NCBI GenBank assembly: GCA_006176705.1
Contig: QRFJ01000007.1
Location: 2,825,089 to 2,889,088, forward strand
Source of the DNA: Cocos nucifera
Lineage: Eukaryota; Streptophyta; Magnoliopsida; Arecales; Arecaceae
Reading direction: 5' to 3'
DNA: 64,000 nt
Shown here: piece by piece, positions 1-11,210 of the stretch
Numbering within the stretch: the first letter of the stretch is position 1
How the letters are laid out: the number at the start of each line of letters is the position of its first letter
Position numbers and translations under genes: made by a program
The notes under the pieces: generated by a model
The model's database searches: none
What the model saw: the letters and a program-made list of their open reading frames with translations, nothing else
What the model was told of the DNA's origin: nothing

Positions 1-436
1 CGGCAAGTTACGTCGCGCCTGAGGGTCCGAACTCATCCAACCGGTACGTACGGTAGATTCCCCATCCTACACTTTCCAAGCTTCTTGATGAGCTAGCTAA
101 ACCTTATATATTTTTTGTTTTTAACTTTTTTTTATTATTTTAATTATCACGATAAATGAAGCTGGCCTAATCTAGCCAGCCCTGGAAGAAGTGTGTTCAC
201 ATGTAAACTGCAAAGCATCGTAACAGAGGTAATACATGGTCATGGTGCATGGGTCGGACCAGTTTGAAGCTAAATTTGAAACTAAACTGATTTATACTTA
301 TTTTTTAAAACTCAAATTGAAATAGAACAAATAACCTACAAAAAAAAAGTTGCTTGAAATTAATCCCAAAATTTTAATTTGGCTCGATTCGGTTTATTGG
401 ATTAATATTCAATCGAAACTAAGTCTAAATATAAAA
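1..436. other. left-edge intergenic DNA, no gene seen
   Basis: AT-rich sequence up to the start of retrotransposon A. I see no coding exon, RNA gene or complete repeat here. The left part may belong to another repeat that continues outside the window. Confidence 0.6.
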
Positions 437-644
437 TATTAGGGATAACCCCGCTTCCATCGAAGTCCAATCTGGTGCTTAGCCTGATATAGCTGGTAAT
501 CACGGAAGAGCTTCGATCCAAAATTCTTTCTCCTATGGCTGAACCCTAGTCGATCTCCTCCAGCGGTCGAACTCGTTCGGTAGCCAAACTTTTTCAGCGA
601 CTGAACTCCTCCAGCAGCCGAGCTCCATCCGAATTCCTTCCTCG

Positions 645-1985
645 ATCGGATTTCTACGGATGCCGAACTTCCTCCGAACTCTTCCTTCAAATGGATATCT
701 ACATGAGCCAAACTCCTTTCAGATTTCTTCTTCAGTCGAATTTCTTCAGAAGCCGAACTCCTTCTGGACTCCTCCTTCAGTCAAGTTTCTGTAAGAGCCG
801 AACTCCTCTCAGACTTCTCCTTCAGTCGAATTTTTACATGAGCCAAACTTCTTCCGAACTTCTCCTTCAGTCAAGCTCCTCTAGGAGCCAAACTCCTTTC
901 GAATTTTTTCTTCAGTCGGACTCCTCTAGGAGCCAAACTTCTTCCGGATTCCTTCTTCGATCGAACTTTTCTAGAAGCCGAACTCCTTTCGAACTTCTTC
1001 AATCAAATTCCTCCAAGAGCCAAATTCTTTCTGAATTTTTTCTTCAGTCGGACTCCTCCAGAAGCCAAACATCTTCCAAATTTCTTCTTCAGACGGATTC
1101 TTTCAAGAGCCAAACTTCTTCCATATTTCTTCTTCAGATGGATTTCTACAGGAGCTAAACTTCTTCCATACTTCTCCTTCAATCAAGCTCCTCCAGGAGC
1201 CGAACTCCTTCCAAATTTCTCCTTCAGTCGGACTCCTCTAGGAGCTAAACTCCTTCCGGATTTCTACTTCGATCGAACTTTTCTAGGAGCCGAACTTCTT
1301 CTTCAGTTAAGCTCCTCCAGCAGCCGAACTTCTTCCAAATTTTTTCTTCAGTTGGACTCCTCCAGAAGCCAAACTCCTTTTGGATTTTTCCTTCAGACGG
1401 ATTTCTTCAGGAGCCAAACTTCTTCCGTATTTCTCCTTCAGACAAAATTCTAAAGGAGCCAAATTTCTTTCGGACTTCTTCTTCAGTCAAGCTCCTCCAG
1501 GAGCCGAACTTCTTTCGAATTTCTTCTTCAGTCGGACTCCTTCAAGAGCTAAATTTCTTTTGGATTTTTTCTTCAAATGGATTTCTTCAGAAGCTGAACT
1601 CCTTTCGGACCTCTTCTTCAGTCGAATTTTTATGAGCTGAACACCTTCCGAACTTTTTCTTCAATCAAATTTCTTCAAGAGCCAAACTCCTTCTGGACAT
1701 CTTCCTCGATCGAATTTCTTCAGGAGCCGAACTTCTTTCAGATTCCTCCTTCGATCAAGTTTCTTCAAGAGCCGAACTCCTTCTAGATTTTTCTTTCGAT
1801 CAAGTTCCTCCAGAAGTCGAACTCCTTCTAGATTCTTTCTTCAATCGTATTCTTTCAGGAGCCAAATTTTATTTGGACATCTCCTCCAATCGGATTTCTT
1901 CAGGAGCCGGACACCTTCAGTCGAGTTCCTCTAAGAGTCGAACTTCTTCCGGATTACTCTTATAGTCGGACTCCTCCAGTCCAGT
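645..1985 (+). repeat. 45-bp minisatellite in 5' LTR of A (about 30 units)
   Basis: The unit reads roughly GGAGCCGAACTCCTTCCG then a stretch ending CTTCAGTCGGACTTC, repeated about every 45 bases with many point changes and some length variants. Because 45 is a multiple of three, long reading frames stay open on both strands. Translated, they give a meaningless 15-residue repeat rich in S, F, L and R. The frames at 691-1158 and 1380-1640 are products of this array, not genes. Confidence 0.9.
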
Positions 1986-2012
1986 CAAATTTTGAACACA
2001 TACTTCCACCAA

Positions 2013-2270
2013 ATGGCATAGCTGCCATTATCGATCTAGCAACATCTCTCTTTCTCCGTAATAAATCCCATGCGGCCCACGATCAGATGGTATGGCTGCC
2101 ATTATCAGTCTGACGATATCTCTCTTTCTTCGTAATAAATCTTATGTGGCCCACGACCAGATGGTATAATTGCCATTATCAGTCTAACGATACCTCTCTC
2201 TCCGTAGCAAATTCCATGCAGTCCACTACCGGACGGTATGGCTGTTACCATCAATCTGCTATCGACTCCG
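2013..2270 (+). repeat. 74-bp tandem array upstream of the LTR TATA box
   Basis: Three full units start at 2013, 2087 and 2161, with a fourth partial unit at 2233. Each starts near ATGGTATGGCTGCCATTATC and carries CTCTCTTTCTCCGTAATAAA. Spacing is 74, 74 and 72 bases. It lies directly upstream of the TATA box, where LTR promoter or enhancer elements would be. Confidence 0.85.
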
Positions 2271-2272
2271 TC

Positions 2273-2280
2273 TATAAAAA
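2273..2280 (+). promoter_or_regulatory. LTR TATA box (element A, 5' LTR)
   Basis: TATAAAAA, preceded by an array and followed by a CT-rich stretch. The same motif sits at the matching place in the 3' LTR (13854-13861) and in both LTRs of element B, which supports it as the core promoter of the family. Confidence 0.75.
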
Positions 2281-2459
2281 GGATTCCTTCATATATATTT
2301 TCTCGAGCTCTCTTCTTCTCTCCAAAATTTTGTCAAATTCTTTTCTGAGCACTCCATTTCTGTTGGTCAAAAAAGTTGACTTGATCGTCGGAGGATCCTA
2401 CTGAAGCCACCACCACCGACTCCAAATAGAATTTTATTTTGCAGGTCATCGATGGCGAC

Positions 2460-4817
2460 TGTTAGATATATGTGCCCTAGAAGTCAGAATTGGCTGACAC
2501 TTGTAATACACTTCTAGAAACAAAATTATAATTTTGATTATAATAAATAAAATGGGTTATTTTCTATCACATATGTGTATTTAGTGTCTGTGATACATCC
2601 TTTGAGTTAATGATAATGATAATTCATATTTTCAAGAGTTGAAAATTTAAGGCATGAATAATCATTATTAACTCATAAAATGCTCCCGACCATAGGATCA
2701 TCACGAGGATGATGATTGATTCGGAAGGTTGGTGTACAATCATTTCTCTTTAGTAGATGAGTCTTGAGTCTACGGTGTGGAGACACCGAAGTGAGAGTAC
2801 AGGTACTCGTTAGAGAACGAGGGCACTAAGCGTGACCACCTTGAGTAGTCATTAGGGAGTCTATCTTCTCGTCAATGACTAACTCGATGCTGCAGTAGTG
2901 TGTCTGGTTCTTTGACCTGAGGTGCATCGACAGTTTACCTTGAGGGTGTTATAGTTTGACTACACCATTACTCGATCTCCTAGCCATATGGAATCCTGAG
3001 GTGTATGTTGGCTATAGCATGTTCATTGTAGGAACTGTATGGCATCAAGATGGAATCTATCTACCTCGATGGTAGAGGAGCAACTCTATGATAATCATGA
3101 GAATCAAGTCCAAAAATCCATGACCATGGCAGAATGAAATAATAGAAAGAGTTTCTATTTAGATTTTCACATCGGACTTAAATCGAATGATTACATCATA
3201 TGACAGAGACTAGGGTTTGACGAGTTTACCTTAACCCTAATCTGATCGGGGCTCAAGATAGAAGAACTGAATCACATAGATAGCTGCACCAAGAGGTTCG
3301 CATTCAGTTCTGATGGGTTGCCACCATATACTGCTAGGTGTCACTGATGGATTTTGGGAGCAATTAGAATGATTTAGATGATCGATCATTCTAGCTGTTC
3401 GAATTAGAAGAGTTCTGATCCATCGAAAGAAGTTTCGATGATAGAGATCATGACATATCCCATTACCATACAGAACTGAACCTAATTGGGTCACACAAAT
3501 AAGGGTTTGAATCTGGTGATCATCAATTGAACTGATCCAGTTCAATTGATCTGAATGAGATTCAATTAGGCTCAAAAAAATCGTGCTAGCACTCGATTGA
3601 ACCTAACATTCTTCTTTTACTATCATAATAAGTTGTCCTATCTGAGCCAAAAGAGTTTGTGCTCAATTAGAACATTCATATGGTCTGACTGGAGGTTGTC
3701 CAAGTCAGAAAAAGTTATCTTATTTTGTAAGACATTACCTGCCATTTTTGATCACCTGCCATTTCTTATTCTTTGACTTTGATCAAAAGTCTACCTTTGA
3801 CTGGTCAAACATTGACCATTGATACTTTGATTTTTGACCACATGTCACGCACCTATTGGAGAGTTGGTGGGGGCCTATCCCCCTGTCAGAACCTGACAAG
3901 AAAGAGGGCGCATGCCACCCTTGGCGTGTGCCCAAGTTGGAGGCGCCTAGGAGTCCTTGTTGGACAAGGACTCCATCTTCTTTTTGGATTTTAATTAGAG
4001 TTCTTGTGGCGTGTGCCCAAGTTGGAGGCGCCTAGGAGTCCTTGTTGGATAAGGACTCCATCTTCTTTTTGGATTCCAATTAGAGTTCTTCTAAGAACCA
4101 ACTTTGACTGATCTTAGGCGCCCTCTAAGAAGGAATCCAGGAGACTCTATTTCCACCAATCAGATTTAGATCTGATTTCACAAAGGGTTGTGATTGGTTG
4201 GGAAGAAGAGAAGTTGGATCACAGTCAGTCTATAATTAAGACCCTATGCCCAACTCAAATTACATGAGATGATTGAATCACAATTCTCCACGCTCCAAGG
4301 CTGCCTCTCCCCTCTTCCTCAATGCCAAACCCACCTTCTCCCCTTCCTCTCCACGTCCAAAAGGAGTTTTGGATTTTTGTTGGTGCGATTCAAGCAAGAG
4401 AAAGGCGATCAAAAGCTAGAAGGCTGCACTGCTGCAAAGGACGACTGCTGATCTTCAAAAGAAGTTTTGAAGATCCTCTAGATCAAATCCAGATCTGATT
4501 TTTGAAGGCATGATACAGAAGAAGAGGATCTTCAGATCCAGTCCGAGTGGATACCGGTAGAGGCTAGGTGCTTGCGTGGCTAGATCCAGAATTTTCCGCT
4601 GCAAACAGAATCATCAACAAGGTAATAGGATTATCCAAATCAGATAAATTAAATTTAATTTAATTTATTCTTATTTTATTTTATTTATTAAAATAATAAG
4701 AATCAGATCTGAAACATCCCAGATCTGATACAGATTAAAGAGAAAAATTTTGAAACATATCTCTTGATCTAATCAGATCTTAACGAACCTGGATCGAAAA
4801 ATCAGAATTTTCCTTCA
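2460..4817 (+). mobile_element. nested solo LTR (2358 bp) with 5-bp target duplication GCGAC
   Basis: The sequence starts TGTTAGATAT and ends TTCCTTCA, so it has the TG...CA ends of an LTR. It is flanked by identical GCGAC at 2455-2459 and 4818-4822. Removing it with one GCGAC restores the LTR of element A exactly (compare GACAGTGACCTCATCTTCC near 14026). It has no coding domain and no internal terminal repeat pair, so it is best read as a solo LTR left by LTR-LTR recombination. A TATA-like TATAATTA near 4231 favours the plus orientation. It is unrelated to the LTRs of A and B. A non-autonomous element without recognisable internal LTRs is the alternative. Confidence 0.85.
3923..4092 (+). repeat. 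85-bp tandem duplication within the solo LTR
   Basis: Two nearly identical units start at 3923 and 4008 (GGCGTGTGCCCAAGTTGGAG in both), an exact 85-base spacing. They differ at only a few positions, so the duplication is recent relative to the rest of the LTR. Confidence 0.9.
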
Positions 4818-5118
4818 GCGACCTCGTCTTCCTCAACTCTAGCCCAATCCGACATTAACCAGATTCTGCACCAACAGAATTGACGCTGGAGGAAGGGACC
4901 TCTATTCTTAAGATTTTCTTATTCTTAAAGGAGTGCTCAGCAGCGATCTTTCTTCTTTCTCTCTAGAGATCTCTCTTCTTCTTCTTTAAAATTCTTTTTC
5001 AAAAAAAAATACCTCCTAGAAAGACTTCGACCCGGTGATCAACGATCTCTGCAGCCAAATCCCGTCCAGACCTATCCGCTTCCGCTTCAGTCCGGTAACT
5101 CAGGCTCCACCTGCGGTC

Positions 5119-6420
5119 ATGATGGATGTGGAGCAGTTCAACCTGCTGGTCCAGCAGGTTTGCAATCTCATGGAGGCGATGCAGGCCATACATCGTAGGC
5201 CCCGATACTAGTTCGATCGGAGCAGGCCTCTCTAGAGCCCCATGGTCCAATCTAGAAATGATCGACTTGGGCTACTCGACCTCTAATCTTTAAAAAGAGA
5301 AAGCAGAGGATGGAGGGCTCTAGCTCGAACCACGACTTGACCCAAGGATAAGATTCACACCCATTCCATCAGAAAATCTTGAAGATTAACGACTGTGAAG
5401 ATCTTCTGAATCAAAGGCTCCTAGAAATGAGCTGATAAATTGAAGAGCTCCATCATACATCCTTCTCATACGGTAATGATATTTGCACTGACCCTTCTTT
5501 TTCTCAAAGGATTATGCAGGAACCGATCCCGTCGAACTTCAAGATCCATAGTTTGAGAGTTACGATAGGACCACCAATCAGATCAACCATCTGGAGGCCT
5601 TCCGAATAATGATGTTGCTTCAAGATGTGCTAGACGCTATTTTGTATTGGGCTTTTCTGTCCGCCCTCAAAAAGATGGTCAGAAACTGGTACTCAGCACT
5701 TAAGTCGAATACCATCTTTCTCTTTGATCAGATGAGCCATCAGTTCGTGGCTCACTTCGTCAGTAGCCGACGTCCGCATCGAGGTTCAGATTTCTTAATG
5801 ACCATCAAGCAAAAGAAGAAAGAATCCATCCAGACTTATGTCATCTGATTTAATGCTACTGCATTGGAGATCCAGAATCTAGACTAATCCATCGCCATGG
5901 CCACACGTAAGGGCGATCTTCAGAAGAATAATTTGCTATTCTTCCTGAAAAAAAAGTATCCCATAAACTTCACCGATATGCTAGCTCGGACTGAAGGTTA
6001 CATCCGAGCTGAAGAGGCCTTCAAGACTAAGGACGATAAAGCCTTTGGTAAGTGGCGAATTGATGAGCCGAATGGGCCCATCGAGGAAGAAAAGTCGAGT
6101 GAAGCTCAGCCTTACTCCCGAACTCTCTCTGAGCGCAAGCGAGTCCGAACTCCTCCCCAGGCTCGGAGGTAGGAAAGCCCGGATAGAAGGCCACGGTGGG
6201 ATTCTTCCCAACAAAGATTTCACAACTACGTCCCTCTCAATGCTCCAAAAATTTAAGTGTTGATGAAAATCAGGGAGCAACTATCAAAACCGAAAAGGAT
6301 GCACTTTCACTCCAGCAAGCGTAATCCTAATAAGTTCTGCCTTTATCATCGCGATCATGGTCATGATACTGAGGAGTATATCCAACTCCAAGATGAGATC
6401 AAGGAGCTCATTAGATGAGG
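5119..6420 (+). pseudogene. gag of element A, broken
   Basis: The gag reading starts near 5119 (MMDVEQFNLLVQQV), a segment shared with gag of element B (MIDLEQFNLLMQQV). The retrotransposon gag core follows at about 5545-5980, including FRIMMLLQDVLDAIL, KMVRNWYSALKS and DQMSHQFVAHFVSSRRPHRG. Next come a basic region (about 6070-6175) and a zinc-knuckle-like segment at about 6338-6390 (CLYHRDHGHDTEEY). In that knuckle the final Cys is a Tyr, so zinc binding would be lost. Stops occur near 5210, 5847, 5884 and 6170, and the frame changes several times. Gag would form the virus-like particle; this copy cannot make an intact one. Confidence 0.85.
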
Positions 6421-6639
6421 CAAACTAGAACGATTTCTACGACGAAAGGCCTGAAGGGTGGAAAGATCGATCGAGGGCATTGCCGCAGTCTGAGCCACCA
6501 AAGAAGAGGATCAATAAGAAGATCGACCACCTCTCGGCATCATCAACATGATCTTGAGGGAACTTCGGTAAGGAGAGCCCAGTGGATTCGAGGGATCAGT
6601 GAAGAGGCGGAGGACTAAAGAACCCATAATCTTCACTAA

Positions 6640-7002
6640 GACTGATGCTCAGGGGGTCTAGTTTCTCTATAATGATGCAGTCGTAATCTCTTTAAATATT
6701 GTCGACTATGATGTACGCTGCATTTTGGTAGATAATAGAAGCTTGACCGACGTATTACTTTATGATGCTTTCTCAAAAATATCCTTATTTAATAACCACT
6801 TGGGGCCTATGAACTTTCCGTTGATAGGCTTTACTGGCGATGCCATACCAGTTAAGGGCATAATAATTTTAGCTGTGACTGTAGGACAACATCCGAAACT
6901 GGCTAAGTCATAGATCGATTTTTTAGTCGTAAGAATTTCGTCTGCCTATAATGCTGTTCTCGATCGACCTGGTCTGAATGCACTTCGGATAGTGGTATCA
7001 AC
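6640..7002 (+). pseudogene. aspartic protease domain of element A, active site lost
   Basis: The reading runs from about 6640 (YNDAVVISLNIVDYDV) through the pepsin-like active-site position at 6728-6745 and on to GFTGDAIPVKG and IDFLVVRISSAYNAVL. Retroelement proteases need D-S/T-G at the active site. Here the Asp codon at 6731-6733 is followed by Asn-Arg (VDNRSLTDVL), so the catalytic triad is destroyed. A stop also interrupts the domain near 6911. This is a decayed protease that would have cut the Gag-Pol polyprotein. Confidence 0.82.
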
Positions 7003-8034
7003 TTATTATCTGAAGATGAAGTTTCCAACAAGTCACGAGATCGGAGACGTTAGAGGAGATCAAGTTCTGGCAAAGCACTGCTACTCAGTTGCCCTACATA
7101 AGGAAGAACAATCCGACCCTAATCCTATTGATGGACTGGATGTCCGCGATGATCTCACCGAGGAGCAGGACGAGCCTATGGAGGATCTCATCTCTGTACC
7201 CTTAAATAATGAAAATGTGGAGCACGCGGTGCAGATCGGCTCCAACTTGAGAGATGATGTTTGGAAGCAACTCATTACCTTCCTCAGAAAGAATGCTGAC
7301 ATCTTCACCTGGGCCCCAGTAGATATGTCGAAAATTGACGCCGAGGTCATGGAACATCGACTGGCCATTGATCCGAAGCATCGATCGATAAAAGAAAAGA
7401 TGCACAACTACACCCCAGAGAGAGAAAGCAATCATCGAAGAAGTAGGCAAGCTCGTCAAAGCTGGATTCATTCGAAAAGTTAACTATCCAATCTAAATCT
7501 CAAACGTGGTCCTCATCAAAAAGGCAAACAACAAGTGGAAAATGTGTATAGATTTCGAAAAGCTGAACAAGGTCTGCCCAAAAGATAGCTACTCTCTATC
7601 CAGGATCGATCAACTGATGGATGCGACCTCGAGCCACGAGCTCCTCACCTTCATGGATGCCTTCTCGAGTTATAACCAGATACGGATGGCATCGGAGGAT
7701 GAGGAGAAAACTTTTTATTACTGATCATGATCTTTATTGTTATAGGATTATGTCCTTTGGACTCAAAAACATAGGGACAAAGTACCAGCACCTGGTTAAC
7801 AAGATCTTGGAGAAGCAGATCGATCGCAACATGAAGGTATACGTAGATGACATGCTCATCAAAAGTCGAGCTTCTACAGACCACCTCGTTGATCTTGAAG
7901 AGACCTTCAGTGCACTCAAAAAGTACAAGATGAAACTCAACCTAACCAAGTACGCCTTTGGTGTGATCTTTGAAAAGTTTCTAGGGTTCATGGTGTCGAG
8001 GCATGGGATCGAAACAAATTTCAAGAAAATTTGA
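7003..8034 (+). pseudogene. reverse transcriptase of element A, frameshifted
   Basis: The connector reading (6992-7483) leads into RT. It includes NADIFTWAPVDMSKIDAEVM, then VVLIKKANNKWKMCIDFEKLNK from about 7505 and DAFSSYNQIRMASEDEEKT near 7690. The catalytic box YVDDM lies at 7840-7854, followed by GFMVSRHGIE near 7985. The catalytic Asp pair is intact. Frames change near 7410-7490 and 7720, and a stop falls at 8032-8034. RT would copy element RNA into DNA in the cytoplasmic particle. The match to plant Ty3/gypsy RT is clear by motif order and spacing. Confidence 0.92.
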
Positions 8035-8099
8035 GCCATTTAGAAGATGACTGCTCCAAAAATAATCAAAGAAGTTCAGCGTCTGACTGAAAAAGTGGC

Positions 8100-8640
8100 A
8101 TCTCTAATTGCTTTATCTTGAAATCGATCGAGCAATGCATGTCCTTCTTTCGAGTTCTCAAGCAGCCAAAGAACTTATATTGGACGACGGAGTGTCAACG
8201 GACATTTGAGGAGCTTAAAAACTACCTCGGCTCACCCCTACTACTGGCAAAGCTCAAATCAAAAGAGAAATTATTCCTATACCTAGCAACCTTTTCGACG
8301 GCTCTGGTGGCAGTCCTGGTCAAGGAAGAAGCGAAAATGCAATGATCGGTCTACTACGTAAGTCGGGTCATGAGGGATGCAGAGATCAGATACTCTAGGC
8401 TAGAAAATTTGACTTACTCTCTTCTAATTGCTGTCAGAAGACTCCAACCTTACTTTTAGGGGTATACCATAACGGTCCTCACGGACCAACCAATAAAAGC
8501 AGTCCTATATTGAACGGACACTTTCAGGAGAATCGCAAAATGGACGATCGAGATCATAAAATTTGACATCAACTATCGATCTCGACCATCGATCAAAGCC
8601 CAGATATTGGTAGATTTTGTAGTATAATGTACCATTCCAA
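8100..8640 (+). pseudogene. first RNase H domain of element A, decayed
   Basis: Immediately downstream of RT the reading includes CMSFFRVLKQPKN, TTECQRTFEELKNYL, LFLYLATFSTALVAVLVKEE and YYVSRVMRDAEIRYSRLENL. It continues to LTDQPIKAVLY near 8480. This is the RT connection plus the RNase H that normally follows Ty3/gypsy RT. Stops break it at 8343-8345, near 8458 and 8509, and near 8623, and the acidic catalytic residues are not all preserved. Confidence 0.8.
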
Positions 8641-8689
8641 CTGAAGCCGAGCTTGAACAGAACAAGACCGATGCTCAGCTATCGCAGTC

Positions 8690-9175
8690 GAGCATCTCCG
8701 AGGAGAGTGCCGACCTTTCCAAAGGCTTTTGGGCTCTGTACGTGGATGGTTCATCCAACTTCGATAGAGTAGGTGCAGGATTGATCTTAGTCAGCCCCAA
8801 GGGAGTCATCATTGAGTACGCGCTGCGCTTCGAATTTTCTACGACTAATAATGGGGCCGAGTATGAAGTATTAATCGTTGGGTTAAAAATAGTAAGAGAA
8901 TTAAAAGTAGATCGACTTCAAGTCTACAGTGATTTTCAATTAGTGGTCGATCAAGTTAGTGGCAGCTATGAAGCACGGAAGGAAAGTATGATAAAATACC
9001 TTGAGAAAGTAAAAGACTTGACTCCAACCTTCAGCTGTTTTGGCATTCGACATATTCCGAGAGTAGAAAATGTAAGAGTCGATCTTCTCTCTAAGTTGGC
9101 CACTTCGGCCCCAGCCAAACTGCCCAAAGAAGTATTTTTTGAGACTCTAAAGTGTCTAAGCCCAAAAAAATCATA
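8690..9175 (+). pseudogene. second (archaeal-like) RNase H domain of element A
   Basis: An open stretch holds the RNase H signature: WALYVDGSSN at about 8728-8757 (first Asp), NNGAEYEVLIVGLK (Glu), VYSDFQLVVDQVSGSY (Asp), then RHIPRVENVRVDLLSKLA. The four acidic or His-side features of an RNase H fold are recognisable. This is the best-preserved domain of the element. A second RNase H after the first is established for the plant Tat lineage. It ends at a stop at 9174-9176, and the downstream frame is broken. Confidence 0.85.
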
Positions 9176-9479
9176 GGTCGTTTTGCAGACAAAACTTGAA
9201 CCGAGCTTGATCGACTCATTGGTTGCCTATCTCAAGGAGGGAGTCCTTCCTCGTGATCTGAAAGAAGCTCAAAAACTCAGGAATTAAGCCTCTCGATATG
9301 TTTTGTACGAGGGCAGATTATATAAGAGGTCATATTCACTACCGTTGCTGAGATGTCTCCAACCTTCAGAGGCTGACTTCGCATTATGGAAAGTGCACGA
9401 AAAAAATTTGTGGAAGCCACGTAGGAGCCAGATCTCTATTACAAAAACTACTTCGGCAAGGATACTATTGATCGATCTT

Positions 9480-10370
9480 ATACCATGATTCCATGGAGTA
9501 TGTCAAGAAATATAACTGCTGTCAGAAGAATGCAAACGTACAAAGACAGCCAACCTTCGAGCTTACTCTGCTAAGCGCACTTTGGCCGTTCGCATAGTGG
9601 GGAATGGACATACTCGGCCTTTTTTCGATGGCATCCAGACAGCAAAAGTTTCTCTTGATCGCGATCGACTACTTCACCAAATGGATCGAAGCTGAACCAC
9701 TAGCAAAAATTATCGAGATCAAGGTACAGAACTTTATCTAAAAATCAATAATCTACCGGTTCGATCTATCCTGAATCCTCGTAACAGATAATGGATGATA
9801 GTTCGCTGGGATGAGATTCGCTGAGTTCTACAAAGATCTAAACATCTTCCACCACTTTACATCGGTAGCTCACCCATAGGCAAATGAAGAAGCTGAAGTA
9901 ACCAACCGAACTCTACTGCAAGACATCAAGATAAGGCTCGACAGAGCAAAGAAGATCTAGGTGGACGAACTCTACCACATCCTCTGGGCATACCGAACTA
10001 CTCAAAAGCTGTCGACTGAAAAAACATCATTCGTCTTGGCCTTCGGCATTGAGGCAGTCATCTCGATTGAACTTAAATTTCCATCAGCACGGATCATGGC
10101 TTTCAACGAGCAGCACAATCCATAGGATCTCAGAGTCAACCTCGACCTGCTGAAAAAAAAAAAGAAAGCCCTGATTCGGATGGTAGCCTACAGACGAAAG
10201 ATGGCCCAGTACTATAACTCTAGAGTCAGAAGTAAGACATTCAAAGTGGAAGATCTAGTACTTCGACGAGTTCCATCTATCAATCTCAGAGTCAGAAAAA
10301 GCTCACCCCAAATTAGGAAGGTCCGTATAAAGTGGTGGAGGTCGTCCAGCCCGAAACTTATCGTCTGAAA
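9480..10370 (+). pseudogene. integrase of element A, multiple stops
   Basis: The core runs through WGMDILGLFSMASRQQKFLL near 9600 (first Asp), ILVTDNG near 9778 (second Asp) and NEEAEVTNRTLLQDIKIRLD near 9885 (Glu). It continues with WAYRTTQKLS and AFGIEAVISIELKFPSARI near 10040-10095. The C-terminal tail is MVAYRRKMAQYYNSRVRSKTFKVEDLVLRRV near 10180. The DDE positions can be found, but stops at about 9596, 9740, 9798, 9879 and 9959 break the frame. The N-terminal zinc-binding part (around 9490-9540) is mostly unrecognisable. No chromodomain is seen, which fits the Tat lineage. Confidence 0.88.
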
Positions 10371-10509
10371 GAGCTTGGAGGAATAATGCTTTTGCGATCT
10401 TAGAACTCAGAAAATCTGAGAATATATTATCAATAGTCTTTTTTTAATAAAACTCCTCCATTTTAACATTATCGTTTCTTGATGTAAAAACTATCTGATG
10501 ACAGAAAAG

Positions 10510-11210
10510 AAGTAATCAATAGTGGCCTCGTTAGGAATAGAAGGAGAACCACATCCTAACGTGAGCAAAAAATCAAAGGCCTCGTTTATTTTAGATAAGA
10601 TGGAGGGAGAGGTCCTGACAACGATCCTTATGTGCCCCCACAGTCCATTAGAAATAAGAGGAGGACCTCGTCCTAACGCGAGTAAAGTCAAAGGCCTCGT
10701 TCATTTTAGATAAGATGGGGGAAGAGATCCTAACAACGATCCTTATGTGCCCCCACAGCCCATTAAAAATAGGAGGAGAACCTCATCCTAATGCGAGCAA
10801 AGTCGAAGGCCTCATTCATTTTAGACGAGATGGAAGGAGAGGCCCTGACAACGATCCTTATGTGCCTCCCATAGTCCATTAGAAATAGGAGGAGGACCTT
10901 ATCCTAACGCGAGCAAAGTTGAAGGCCTTATTTATTTTAGACAAGATGGAAAGAGAGGTCCTGACAATGACCCTTATGTGCCCCCATAGCCCATTAGAAA
11001 TAGGAAAAGGATCTCGTCCTAACGCGAGCAAAGTCGAAGGCCTCATTCATTTTAGACGAAATGGGGGAAGAGGCCCTGACAACGGCCCTTATGTGCCCCC
11101 ATAATCCATTAGAAACAGAAGGAGGACCTCATCCTTATACGAGCAAAATCGAAGACCTTGTTCATTTTAGATGGAATGAGAGAAAATACCTCGAATACGG
11201 CCCTATTGTG
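10510..11210 (+). repeat. 115-bp tandem array between integrase and 3' LTR of A
   Basis: Units are marked by CCTTATGTGCCCCCACAGTC starting at 10626, 10741, 10856, 10972 and 11087, a spacing of 115-116 bases. Partial units lie at both ends. Each unit also holds CGTCCTAACGCGAGCAAAGT and CTCGTTCATTTTAGATAAGA. The same unit occurs in element B at about 32170-32640 on the other strand. Small open frames in this region follow the repeat and are not genes. Confidence 0.92.

Larger units (their letters stand above)
437..4876 (+). repeat. 5' LTR of element A (split by a solo LTR)
   Basis: LTR sequence runs 437-2459 and resumes at 4823-4876, interrupted by the solo LTR at 2460-4817 and its duplicated GCGAC. 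The proper LTR is about 2.08 kb. It contains, in order, a short unique start, a 45-bp minisatellite (about 645-1985), a 74-bp array (2013-2270), a TATA box (2273-2280) and a CT-rich presumed R/U5. The end at 4876 is set by alignment with the 3' LTR end at 14085. Confidence 0.88.

Noticed and set aside
439..1640. Open frames on both strands over the 5' LTR array (proteins of about 86-155 aa)
   Set aside because: They follow a 45-bp minisatellite whose unit length keeps frames open. The residues simply repeat every 15 positions and there is no start context or domain.
3237..3575. 112-aa minus-strand frame in the solo LTR
   Set aside because: Lies inside an LTR, resembles no known protein and has no neighbouring exons.
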